NCBI GenBank assembly: GCA_020062605.1
Contig: JAGUWA010000276.1
Location: forward strand, 1-8,692
Origin: Parvibaculum sp.
Lineage (GTDB): Bacteria; Pseudomonadota; Alphaproteobacteria; Parvibaculales; Parvibaculaceae
Length of the DNA stretch: 8,692 nt
Direction: 5' to 3'
Shown: positions 1 to 6,164 of the stretch, piece by piece
Numbering within the stretch: position 1 is the first letter of the stretch
Layout of the letters: each line of letters opens with the position of its first letter
Made by a program: the position numbers and the translations under genes
Notes under the pieces: generated by a model
Seen by the model: only the letters and a program-made list of their open reading frames with translations
Database searches by the model: none
What the model was told of the DNA's origin: nothing

Positions 1-858
1 CGGCCGCGTGCCGGCAAGCGTCGGCGTGACCATGCGCCCGCCCGGCCAGTCCGCGCAGTCGAAGATCATGTGCGCGCGCAGTTCCTCGGAACGGAAGAGG
101 ACGGTGGAAGCCCCCTTGGCGCAGTAACCGTATTTGTGGAGATCGGCGGACATCGACATGACGCCCGGCACCTCGAAATCGAAGGGCGGCACGTCGCCGC
201 CATTCATGCGCACGAAGGGCGCGATGTAGCCGCCGACACAGGCATCCACATGGAGCCAGAGCTTCTTCTTCTCGGCGAGCGCGCCGAGCTTTTCGATCGG
301 GTCGATGAGGCCGTAGGGAAAGCAGGGCGCGGAGCCGACCATCATGATGGTGTTGCCGTCGGCCGCCTCTTCCATCGCCTTCGGATCGGCGAGAAGATCC
401 GCGCAAGGGACGCGGCGAATTTCGATCTCCATCATCTTCGCCGCCTTGTCGAAGGCGGGATGCGCCGACCAGGGCGCGACGATGTTGCATTGCCCCGTGA
501 CGCCCTTTTCCTTGCGGGCATAGTCGCGCGCGGTCTTCACCGCCATGGTGATCGAATCCGTGCCGCCCGACGTGATGTTGCCGGCGGAACCCTCCGGCCC
601 GTGGAGAAGGCCGAGGCCCATGGCGACGACTTCGTCTTCCATCTGTTTGAGGCTCGGAAAGGCCATGGGACCGAGGCCGTTCTCCGACATGAACATCGTG
701 TAGGCCTCTTTCTGGACCTGCGCGACATCGGGACCGGCATTGAAGACATAGACGGCGGTCTTGCCCTCGCGCCATTTGACGTCGTGCGAGCCGCGCGTCT
801 CCATCTCGGTTTTCAGCTTGCCCCATTCGGTGCCTTGCTTCGGCAGCGTCCCGCCCAT
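1..858 (-). CDS. Sphingosine-1-phosphate-lyase-like PLP-dependent decarboxylase/lyase (3' part cut off by window edge)
   Basis: The reverse strand reads openly from ATG at 858 for 286 codons to the window edge, so only the N-terminal part is present. It is a fold-type I PLP enzyme of the group II decarboxylase / sphingosine-1-phosphate lyase (Dpl1) type. Visible landmarks are the phosphate-binding segment SGGTDS near residues 97-102, the cofactor-ring aspartate in LHVDAC (D205), the Schiff-base lysine in DLHKYGY (K242), and TPTLAGTRP at the cut end, which matches the (S/T)PT(I/L)AG(S/T)RPGG block typical of S1P lyases. Known lyases cleave phosphorylated long-chain bases to a fatty aldehyde and phosphoethanolamine; the bacterial substrate here is inferred, and a relative such as an amino-acid decarboxylase is possible. 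Unlike the eukaryotic enzyme, there is no N-terminal membrane helix. A clear AGGAGG at 863-868, four bases before the ATG, fixes the start. Confidence 0.88.
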   Translation of the reverse strand, partial: MGGTLPKQGTEWGKLKTEMETRGSHDVKWREGKTAVYVFNAGPDVAQVQKEAYTMFMSENGLGPMAFPSLKQMEDEVVAMGLGLLHGPEGSAGNITSGGTDSITMAVKTARDYARKEKGVTGQCNIVAPWSAHPAFDKAAKMMEIEIRRVPCADLLADPKAMEEAADGNTIMMVGSAPCFPYGLIDPIEKLGALAEKKKLWLHVDACVGGYIAPFVRMNGGDVPPFDFEVPGVMSMSADLHKYGYCAKGASTVLFRSEELRAHMIFDCADWPGGRMVTPTLAGTRP

Positions 859-862
859 CCCG

Positions 863-868
863 TCCTCC
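863..868 (-). promoter_or_regulatory. Shine-Dalgarno of the S1P-lyase-like gene
   Basis: The reverse strand reads CAGGAGGACGGG directly before ATG 858. This is a full AGGAGG with a short spacer and supports the chosen start. A TATCTG/TAGTCT-like element lies further upstream (about 885-897), but no convincing -35 was found. Confidence 0.75.
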
Positions 869-912
869 TGTCATTCGATGGGGGCAGACTAGCAGATAGG
901 CGCGGGGACGCA

Positions 913-1150
913 TCAATGTTGGTGTTCGTGGCCCCAGTCATGGTGAAGCATGAGGCGGGACGCCGGATGGGCGAGCGAATGAGGATCGGTGCCGGGCATT
1001 GCGATCTCGTCCCAGGCGATGGCGTCCTTCTCGCAACCATGCGGCGTTGAAAAGTCGGCGAAGCGACCCACCGGGGCTGGGTGCGCGCGGATCGCTTCGC
1101 CAGGCTGATCCGGCCGAAGCCGGAACGGCCAATTGCGCAATGACCGTTTG
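913..1150 (-). pseudogene. Unassigned coding remnant with His-rich C-terminus
   Basis: In a frame different from the receptor remnant next to it, the reverse strand from about 1110 to the TGA at 913-915 has a coding-like pattern. Third positions are mostly G or C and the residue mix is plausible: FADFSTPHGCEKDAIAWDE in the middle and LMLHHDWGHEHQH at the end. No ATG with a ribosome binding site starts this stretch; only internal Met codons and a TTG near 1130 exist, so it looks like the 3' end of a gene whose 5' part is gone. The tail HHDWGHEHQH suggests metal binding, and a former metal-uptake operon with the neighbouring receptor fits, but this is inference. I do not recognise the family. 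It could also be noncoding GC-rich DNA that happens to stay open. Confidence 0.35.
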
Positions 1151-1309
1151 GAACGAGACCTTGAGACCGGCGAACACGCCGCGCCCTTCGCCCGGATAGA
1201 AGACGTCGGTCGCGGCCGTCGCGGCATCGGTGATGTTGCTGTAGGTCGAGATGGAGTGCTTGTCCGTCAGGTTGCGGGCGTCGACGAAAATTCGCGCCCG
1301 CGCGCGAAA
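1151..1309 (-). pseudogene. C-terminal remnant of a TonB-dependent receptor
   Basis: After an in-frame TGA at 1310-1312 the reverse strand encodes 53 residues that read as the last strands of an outer-membrane TonB-dependent receptor. They include RIFVDARNLTDKHSIST, then a YPGEGRGVFAGLKVSF ending. Intact receptors usually carry a (D/N)ARNLTDK-type strand near the C-terminus and finish at the terminal Phe of a GR-x-(V/F)-x-x-G-(L/V)-x-x-x-F strand. Here the plug domain and nearly all of the barrel are missing. The codon after the Phe (1148-1150) is CAA, one change from TAA, so the natural stop appears lost and the frame runs on to 938. Together with the intact DUF2946-type gene just upstream, this is best read as a receptor gene removed by deletion. 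Confidence is high for receptor origin and moderate for the deletion history. Confidence 0.75.
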
Positions 1310-1315
1310 TCATTT

Positions 1316-1350
1316 CGCTGCAGGCGTCGTTACCGCTGCAGGCGTCGTTA
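1316..1350. repeat. Two tandem copies of a 17-18 bp unit
   Basis: CGCTGCAGGCGTCGTTA occurs at 1316-1332 and again at 1334-1350, an 18-base period with one spacer base between identical 17-mers. Each unit contains the PstI-like palindrome CTGCAG. The pair sits exactly between the stop side of the DUF2946-type gene and the 5' break of the receptor remnant, so it may mark a slippage or recombination point. Confidence 0.9.
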
Positions 1351-1378
1351 TGAGGAAATGAAGGAAGGACGCACCGCG

Positions 1379-1792
1379 TCAGGCGGGCGGTGCGCGGGGA
1401 TGGCTGTCGGTGAGGACGACGCCCGAGAGAGCGGCGAAGGCGACACGCAGCGGAGCGGGAAGCGCCCATTGCTGCGAGGGAAGGGAGAACATCGCGGTAA
1501 GAGCCGCGGCGCCGCAATGATGAATGCAGATGCTGCAATCATGCGAGGCGGAGCCGGGAGAGGCCGGCTGTTCGACGGGGTTGCCTTCCTCGTCGATAGT
1601 GACGGTCTTCCAGACACCGCCCGAGCAGATGACGGTCTCGAAGAGGCCGTCCGTCGCCGGGTTTGCGATCTGGAGCGCGAGGGGCGAGGCGAGATGGAAG
1701 AACATCGCAAGCAGCGCCAGCACCTGAACGGCGCCGAGGCGAGCGAGCGGCCTTTGGCCATATGCCTGTGTTTTCCCCATGAAGAAAACCAT
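1379..1792 (-). CDS. Small DUF2946-type membrane protein
   Basis: Encodes 137 residues (132 if translation starts at the second Met, 1780). A hydrophobic helix spans about residues 21-43 (VQVLALLAMFFHLASPLAL), and a second apolar stretch covers about 111-127. Between them are C56 and a CSICIHHC cluster (C86, C89, H91, H92, C93). The protein ends in SHPRAPPA. A small membrane protein with a CxxC-type cluster and a C-terminal R-x-P-P motif matches the DUF2946 family as I know it. Such genes often lie next to TonB-dependent receptors for copper or other metals, and here a receptor remnant lies immediately downstream, so a role in metal handling is plausible but unproven. Neither start has a strong Shine-Dalgarno. 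The gene is divergent from the crotonase gene. Confidence 0.7.
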   Translation of the reverse strand: MVFFMGKTQAYGQRPLARLGAVQVLALLAMFFHLASPLALQIANPATDGLFETVICSGGVWKTVTIDEEGNPVEQPASPGSASHDCSICIHHCGAAALTAMFSLPSQQWALPAPLRVAFAALSGVVLTDSHPRAPPA

Positions 1793-1860
1793 ACGCCGCG
1801 AAGGGCCGGAACGCCATGCCCTCGCAAAGCGCAGTTTGTCGCATGGGGCCCGGTTGCACC

Positions 1861-1866
1861 TATACT
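1861..1866 (+). promoter_or_regulatory. Candidate -10 box for the crotonase gene
   Basis: TATACT at 1861-1866 is a good -10 hexamer placed 46 bases before the ATG. The best -35 candidate, TTGTCG near 1839, gives a long 17-19 base spacer and is weak. The assignment is tentative. Confidence 0.35.
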
Positions 1867-1911
1867 TTCCGCAAAGATGGAGGAACAGAGGCCGAAGCAG
1901 AGGAGGACAAA

Positions 1912-2760
1912 ATGCATGCTTATGAAGACCTCACATACGAGGTGAAGGAGCGCGTCGCGCTGCTGACGCTCAACCGTCCGGACAAGCTCAATGCCTGGAC
2001 GGCGGCGATGGAAAAAAGCGTGAAGCAGGCGATGGCGGCGGCTGTTGCGGACGAGACCGTCCGGGTCATCGTGGTGACGGGCGCCGGGCGCGGCTTCTGT
2101 GCGGGCGCTGACATGAACCTGCTCCAGTCGATCAAGCCGGGTAAATGGGAAGACCGTGAGCTTGCGGCGGCGTCGCGCGAGGAGAGCTTCGATTTCGCGA
2201 GCGGCCTCGGCCCCGATGTGAGCCCGCATTATGGCGCCCGCTTCGGCTATCTGATGCAGGTGAAGAAGCCGGTCATTGCCGCGATCAACGGTCCGGCGGC
2301 GGGGCTCGGTCTCGTCTTTGCGCTCTATGCCGACATGCGCTTCGCGGGCTCGGAAGCGAAGTTCACGACGGCCTTCGCCAGCCGCGGCCTCATCGCGGAG
2401 CACGGTGTCTCCTGGTTGCTGCCGCATCTCGTCGGCCTCGCGCATTCGCTCGATCTCCTGATGTCGGCGCGCAAGGTGATGGCGGACGAGGCCGCGAGCA
2501 TGGGGCTCGTCAACAAGGTCTTCCCGCAGGAGAATTTCATGGCGAATGTCATGGACTATGCGCGGATGCTGTCAGAAACGGTGTCGCCGCGTTCCATGGC
2601 CGTGATGAAGGCGCAGATATGGAAGGCGCTGTTCCAGAACTTCAACGAAGCGCTGGAAGTGGGCGACAGCGAGATGCAGAAAAGCTTCGGCAGCGCCGAC
2701 TTCAAGGAAGGCGTTGCGCATTTCGTGGAGAAGCGCGCGGCGAATTTTACGGGCCGCTGA
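1912..2760 (+). CDS. Enoyl-CoA hydratase/isomerase (crotonase) family protein
   Basis: A 282-residue crotonase-fold protein that should act on acyl-CoA thioesters in the cytoplasm. The start is chosen because AGGAGG (1901-1906) lies five bases upstream; an in-frame ATG at 1816 has no such signal. Landmarks are NRPDKLNAW (21-29), the first oxyanion-hole segment GRGFCAGADM (59-68), the second, AAINGPAAGLGL (123-134), and RGLIAEHGVSWLLPHLVG (158-175). The usual hydratase glutamates are not where expected: GGGCELA of rat mitochondrial hydratase corresponds to GLGLVFA here, and QPE to TAF. Glu163 instead sits at the place used as the base in yeast Eci1-type enoyl-CoA isomerases. I therefore favour an isomerase or specialised activity over classical hydration, at moderate confidence. 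The gene stands alone, followed by a strong terminator. Confidence 0.9.
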   Translation: MHAYEDLTYEVKERVALLTLNRPDKLNAWTAAMEKSVKQAMAAAVADETVRVIVVTGAGRGFCAGADMNLLQSIKPGKWEDRELAAASREESFDFASGLGPDVSPHYGARFGYLMQVKKPVIAAINGPAAGLGLVFALYADMRFAGSEAKFTTAFASRGLIAEHGVSWLLPHLVGLAHSLDLLMSARKVMADEAASMGLVNKVFPQENFMANVMDYARMLSETVSPRSMAVMKAQIWKALFQNFNEALEVGDSEMQKSFGSADFKEGVAHFVEKRAANFTGR

Positions 2761-2787
2761 GCTGAAACGAGACTTACGGCAAAACGA

Positions 2788-2817
2788 AAAAGGCGCGGGA
2801 TTTCTCCCGCGCCTTTT
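2788..2817. terminator. Bidirectional intrinsic terminator between the crotonase gene and btuB
   Basis: A perfect 13-bp stem pairs AAAAGGCGCGGGA (2788-2800) with TCCCGCGCCTTTT (2805-2817) around a four-base TTTC loop. T-rich sequence follows on the plus strand (TTTTGTTTTG) and the A-run gives a U-tract on the minus strand, so it can end both convergent transcripts. Confidence 0.93.
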
Positions 2818-2836
2818 GTTTTGTAGCAGGCGTTCC

Positions 2837-4819
2837 TCAGAAAGTGACTTCGACGCCCGCCAGAGCCTCGACGCCCGGCGCCACGAAACCGTTGGCCGGT
2901 TCGTAATGCGCGTCGAGCAGGTTGTTCACTCGCGCGGTGAGTTTCACATTGTCCGTGAGGCGATGCGATCCGGCGATGTTCACGAGCGTGTAGGGGCCCG
3001 GATCGAGATAGAAGCCGAACGAGTCGCGCGGGATATCCCGATAGATGTCGACCCACTCCGCATTGGCCGAGAGAACGGTGCCGGGGAGGAGCTCCCAGTC
3101 CGCGGTGAAGCCGATCTGGTGCCGCGGACGGCGGATCATCGTGGTTGCGAACTGATCCGACTTCAGGATCGTCAGCGTGTAGTCGATACGGGTCGTGAGT
3201 TCAGCAATCGGGCTGAACTCGATAAAGGTTTCGAGACCCTTCGTGTCGAACTCGTCGACATTGACGGCTGTAGAGTTGCCGCCGCCGGTAAAGTCGATGG
3301 AAATGGCGTCTTCGATTTCGGTATCGAACCATGTCGCCCCGGCCATTGCTTTGCCGTCGAGGAAACCTTGCTCGATACCCACTTCCCATCCCTTGCTCTT
3401 TTCGGGCTTGAGATCCGGATTGCCGGTATAGACGCCGGAGGGGAAGCCGCCGAACGTGTTTATGTCGAAACCGAAGCGCTGGTAGAGCGACGGCGTCTTG
3501 AAGCCCGTGCCGTAGGAGAGAGTGACGCGCGTATCCGTTTCCGGGTGGTAGTAGCCGGGCGCGACGGTGAAGGTGAAACGGTCCTCCATGTCTTCCGGCA
3601 TGTCGTAGCGCGTGCTCACCGTGGCGAAGAAGCGCTCGCCGAAGGTCATGTGATCGCCCGCATAGATCGCGAAGGCGTCCGTCTGCGCATCGGAATTGAG
3701 ATCGATGACAAAGCCGCCCAGATCGCGGTAGCCGTCGGACTCGAACTCGTCCCTCGTGTAGCTGCCGCCGAAGGTGAGGAGATGTTCGGGCGTGAGGTCG
3801 AAGGCATTGTCGATCGCGAGCCTCAGCGTCGTGCCTTCATTGCTTGCGCGGTCGAGATAGATGGAGCCGCCGGGGTCCGGATTGTCGGTCGAGTCGGATT
3901 TCTGCACCGTGTAGCCCGCGGACAGTCTCGGCCGCCACTTCCCGTCGAGGAAGCGGCCCGAGAGATCGCCCGAGAGGAAGAGGCGGCGCGACTCGAAAAT
4001 GCTGTCGAAGTTCTGATAGACGCTGACAGAGCCGGCGGTCGAGCCGTCCGCATCCGTGTCCGCCTCGGCATCCGTGTATTGCAGGAAGACCGACCCGCTC
4101 ACATTCTCGTTGAACGTCGTGGCGAGGCGGCCCGATGCCGAAAGCGTTTCGGTGCCGTCCTCTTCTTCGCCACGCGCGTCGCGAAGGCGAGCGGGCGTGA
4201 TGTCGTTGCCGTCCGTATCCTCGCGCGAGAGCGAGAGGAAATAGTCGGTCGCACCGAAGCTGCCGCCCGTGCTCGCATAGGTGTTGAGCGTGCCGAGCGT
4301 GCCGCCCTCGACGCGGAGCGTGCTGCGCGGATCGCTCGTGCCGGATTTCGTGATGATGTTGATGACGCCGCCCAGCGCCTGGCTGCCATAGAGCGAGGAT
4401 TGCGGCCCGCGCACCACCTCGATGCGCTCGACATTGTCGAGCGGAATGCCCGCGAGATTGGCCGCGCCGCCCGGCGAGGAGGGATCGTTGATCGGCGTGC
4501 CGTTCACGAGAACGAGCGTCTGGTTGGAATTCGCGCCGCGCGTGAAAACGGAGGTGACGGTACCACGCGAACCCGACGGCACGACATGGAGCCCCGGAAC
4601 GGAGCGCAGCGCGTCGGTGATGTCCTGGTACTGAAACGTCTCGATCTCTTCGGCGGTGACGATCGTGTAGGAGCTTGCCACTTCTTTCGTGGGAATGGGC
4701 TCGACGCCGCCCGAAACGAGCAGCTCCTCCGTTACGATCGCTTCTTCCGCATGCGCGGATGCGGCGGTAAATGCCGCCAGTGTCAGGGCAGCAACGGCCC
4801 TCCAGCCTTTGATAGTCAT
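2837..4819 (-). CDS. btuB: TonB-dependent vitamin B12 receptor BtuB
   Basis: A 660-residue outer-membrane receptor for cobalamin, powered by TonB/ExbBD. Start ATG 4819 gives a clean signal peptide (MTIKGWRAV, then an apolar core, cleavage after AHA at residue 24); reading further upstream would enter the riboswitch leader. A TonB-box-like EELLVSGG follows at 31-38. The plug runs from about 45 to 160 and contains VTAEEIETFQYQDITDALRSVPG, written here in part only, then FTRGANSNQTLVLVNGTPIND, also shortened in practice to the RGANSNQTLVLVNG core, and VERIEVVRGPQSSLYGSQA (130-148). The rest is beta barrel, with FKTPSLYQRFG and NPDLKPEKSKGWEVG blocks and the terminal strand ending ALAGVEVTF at a C-terminal Phe. 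E. coli BtuB is about 600 residues, so the length is normal for the wider family. The cobalamin riboswitch upstream fixes the substrate. Confidence 0.93.
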   Translation of the reverse strand: MTIKGWRAVAALTLAAFTAASAHAEEAIVTEELLVSGGVEPIPTKEVASSYTIVTAEEIETFQYQDITDALRSVPGLHVVPSGSRGTVTSVFTRGANSNQTLVLVNGTPINDPSSPGGAANLAGIPLDNVERIEVVRGPQSSLYGSQALGGVINIITKSGTSDPRSTLRVEGGTLGTLNTYASTGGSFGATDYFLSLSREDTDGNDITPARLRDARGEEEDGTETLSASGRLATTFNENVSGSVFLQYTDAEADTDADGSTAGSVSVYQNFDSIFESRRLFLSGDLSGRFLDGKWRPRLSAGYTVQKSDSTDNPDPGGSIYLDRASNEGTTLRLAIDNAFDLTPEHLLTFGGSYTRDEFESDGYRDLGGFVIDLNSDAQTDAFAIYAGDHMTFGERFFATVSTRYDMPEDMEDRFTFTVAPGYYHPETDTRVTLSYGTGFKTPSLYQRFGFDINTFGGFPSGVYTGNPDLKPEKSKGWEVGIEQGFLDGKAMAGATWFDTEIEDAISIDFTGGGNSTAVNVDEFDTKGLETFIEFSPIAELTTRIDYTLTILKSDQFATTMIRRPRHQIGFTADWELLPGTVLSANAEWVDIYRDIPRDSFGFYLDPGPYTLVNIAGSHRLTDNVKLTARVNNLLDAHYEPANGFVAPGVEALAGVEVTF

Positions 4820-4829
4820 GGAATCGGTA

Positions 4830-4833
4830 TCCT
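4830..4833 (-). promoter_or_regulatory. Candidate Shine-Dalgarno of btuB
   Basis: The reverse strand reads GAGAGACAGGATACCGATTCC before ATG 4819, leaving AGGA ten bases from the start. The site is weak and abuts the hairpin at 4834-4887, which fits riboswitch control at translation. Confidence 0.5.
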
Positions 4834-4887
4834 GTCTCTCTTGCGCGGCCACCCCGGCCGCATGGCGCCGGTGCGCGGGAGAGAGAC
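4834..4887 (-). promoter_or_regulatory. Leader hairpin next to the btuB ribosome binding site
   Basis: In the btuB leader, GTCTCTCT (from 4887 to 4880 on the minus strand) can pair with AGAGAGAC (4841 to 4834), and inside it GCGC (4873-4876) with GCGC (4843-4846), with a small asymmetric internal loop. The downstream arm ends directly at the AGGA ribosome binding site. I read it as a candidate expression platform: formed, it would hinder ribosome access. No T-run follows, so it is not a terminator. Confidence 0.5.
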
Positions 4888-4968
4888 GGAAAACGGAAAC
4901 CCGAAAGGCTTGGGCCAAGGGTCGACGTCCCCCTGGCAGACCCCCGGCCACGGCAGATGACGAACCCG

Positions 4969-5180
4969 GTGGCAGGTCTCCTGGCTCGCGGGTCATAGGC
5001 GCCGTTCCGTCTTCCCGGGATGCCGGCCCGCGAGCGGACCTTGGCAGCCAGTGACATTGTTGGAACGGTGCCTCGCCGCTTACAGTTGCGGGGGCAGCCA
5101 GGGCATTGGCCTTGCGGCCTCACCCTGTTCCCTCTTGCCTCCTCGGGACGCCCTTGCGGACCCCCTCGGAACCATCGAGT
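4969..5180 (-). ncRNA. Cobalamin (B12) riboswitch
   Basis: The reverse strand carries the conserved cobalamin-aptamer blocks in order. GGTTCC (5173-5168) starts the aptamer. A GAACAGGGTGAGGCCGCAAGG segment follows near 5130, of which the key part is GGGTGAGGCCGCAAGGCC. Next is GCCCCCGCAACTGTAAGCGG around 5098-5079, then GTCACTGGCTGCCAAGG near 5055, a GGGAAGACGG segment, and the B12 box AGCCAGGAGACCTGCC at 4986-4971. These match the known Cbl riboswitch pattern (CCCCGCAACTGT ... GCCAGGAGACCTGCC). It lies in the leader of btuB, where adenosylcobalamin or a relative would shut down receptor synthesis when B12 is plentiful. About 150 bases separate the aptamer from the start codon. Confidence 0.96.
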
Positions 5181-5186
5181 GGCGGC

Positions 5187-5214
5187 ATCATAGGGGGGAG
5201 GGAGGCTCTGTCAA
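5187..5214 (-). promoter_or_regulatory. Sigma-70 promoter of the riboswitch-btuB transcript
   Basis: On the minus strand TTGACA (5214-5209) and TATGAT (5192-5187) are separated by 16 bases: a perfect -35 and a five-of-six -10. The predicted start near 5180 falls right at the 5' edge of the aptamer. It lies between the end of the GST-like gene and the riboswitch, so btuB is its own unit. Confidence 0.85.
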
Positions 5215-5224
5215 ACTTGCCGTT

Positions 5225-5860
5225 TCACGCCTTGGCGCTGGGCCGCGCGGAAACGGCGGCGTGCCAGCGCAGGAGGTCGCTGTGCTCCGGCTTCGGCTCC
5301 TGCTTCACCCATTTGGCGAAATCGACGCAGACAAGGGCCGTGATGTCGGCAAGGGAGAATGTGTCAATGGCGATGTAGTCGCGTCCCTTGAGCCGCTCGT
5401 TCAGCATGTCGAAGAAGCGGGTGAGGCGCTGCGAGCCGCGTTCGGCCAGCGCCGGGATCTGCGGATGATCGAGGGGGCCGGGCAGGGCGCGGCCGACCAT
5501 GCCCTTCGAGGTGTTGCGCAGGACTTCGGCGATGGGCATGAAGCCTTCGAACTCGATTCGCGCATTCCAGCTGAAGACGAGGCCCTTCTCGGCGGGCGTG
5601 CTGCCCAGCAGCGCGGGCGCGGGCTTCGCCTCTTCGGCCCAGGCGGCGATGCCGATATTCTCGGTGAGGATCGTGCCGTCTTCGAGCTTCAGCGCCGGAA
5701 CGGTGCAGGCGGGATTGATCTTGCGATAGGCCTCGCCGAGCTGTTCGGCCTTGGTGAGGTCGACCTGCACGGTCTCATGGGCGATTCCCTTTTCCGCGAG
5801 CAGGATGCGCGCCCGGCGGGGGCTTGGCGCAAGGGTGAAGTCGTAAAGCGTGACGGTCAT
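5225..5860 (-). CDS. Glutathione S-transferase family protein
   Basis: A 211-residue cytosolic protein with the two-domain GST layout. The N-terminal thioredoxin-like half shows LYDFTLAPSPRRARILLAEK (5-24) with Ser13 at the usual catalytic Ser/Cys position, the cis-proline in CTVPAL (52-57), and LTENIGIAAW (65-74), where Asn68 replaces the common Ser of the E-S glutathione-binding pair. The helical C-terminal half has the folding-box motif DTFSLADITAL (166-176). GSTs conjugate or reduce electrophiles with glutathione; the substrate is unknown here. The start at 5860 has GAGGAA at 5865-5870. It runs in the same direction as btuB, but the promoter just after its stop suggests the two are not a tight operon. 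It is divergent from the small peptide gene. Confidence 0.92.
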   Translation of the reverse strand: MTVTLYDFTLAPSPRRARILLAEKGIAHETVQVDLTKAEQLGEAYRKINPACTVPALKLEDGTILTENIGIAAWAEEAKPAPALLGSTPAEKGLVFSWNARIEFEGFMPIAEVLRNTSKGMVGRALPGPLDHPQIPALAERGSQRLTRFFDMLNERLKGRDYIAIDTFSLADITALVCVDFAKWVKQEPKPEHSDLLRWHAAVSARPSAKA

Positions 5861-5958
5861 GGGGTTCCTCGCAATTTTCTTCGTTAACGGTGCCGGGCTG
5901 GCCCGCTGCTTGCTGACGTTAGCGGATGCTACTCAACAGATAGAGGGGATGTCTTGTT

Positions 5959-6135
5959 ATGAAACCGTTTCGGCTGACCCACCTCCGGGTGGCGGTCTCG
6001 GCACTGGTGCTCGGTCTTGGCGCCGGCGCATCGGCCTTTTTCATGAGCGCGAAGCCGGCCTATGCCTGTGCGCCGGGCGGCGGCGGCTCGCTCGGTAACC
6101 TGCTCGACATCATCGGCCGCATTTTCGGCTGGTAA
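5959..6135 (+). CDS. Small exported peptide, unknown function
   Basis: An ATG-to-TAA frame of 58 codons. The N-terminus is basic (MKPFRLTHLR), followed by an apolar stretch at 11-29 and a good signal-peptidase-I site after AYA (34-36). The predicted mature product is only 22 residues. It begins CAPGGGG and continues with LGNLLDIIGRIFGW, in which L45, L48, L49, I52, I55 and F56 line one helical face, so it is amphipathic with a C-terminal Trp. The sequence AYAC is a poor lipobox because Ala and Tyr are at -3 and -2, so a lipoprotein is less likely. GAGGGG at 5943-5948 lies ten bases upstream, and a strong terminator follows 29 bases after the stop; both support a real gene. I do not recognise the family. 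Options include a secreted peptide, a bacteriocin-like or toxic peptide, or a small envelope protein. Confidence 0.65.
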   Translation: MKPFRLTHLRVAVSALVLGLGAGASAFFMSAKPAYACAPGGGGSLGNLLDIIGRIFGW

Positions 6136-6164
6136 GGCGAGGGCAGGGCCTCCCTGAAACGAAC

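Noticed and set aside
70..1050. 326-codon open frame on the plus strand
   Set aside because: It lies opposite the S1P-lyase-like gene, crosses its start and ribosome binding site, and has shadow-like Arg/His/Gly-rich composition.
1348..2445. 365-codon open frame on the minus strand spanning the DUF2946-type and crotonase genes
   Set aside because: It is antisense to a convincing crotonase gene in one half and out of frame with the CxxC protein in the other. No ribosome binding site or motif was seen.
2714..4960. 748-codon open frame on the plus strand opposite btuB
   Set aside because: It mirrors the btuB coding strand, is extremely rich in Arg, Glu, Ala and Val, has no domain motifs or ribosome binding site, and runs through the riboswitch leader. 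This is a GC-bias shadow.
3837..5123. 428-codon minus-strand frame overlapping the btuB start and the riboswitch
   Set aside because: It is out of frame with BtuB and includes the aptamer. Arg/His-rich composition marks it as a shadow.
5850..6098. 82-codon plus-strand frame overlapping the small peptide gene
   Set aside because: It starts inside the divergent GST-like gene and lacks a signal peptide or any motif. The frame beginning at 5959 has the signal peptide and a fitting ribosome binding site.
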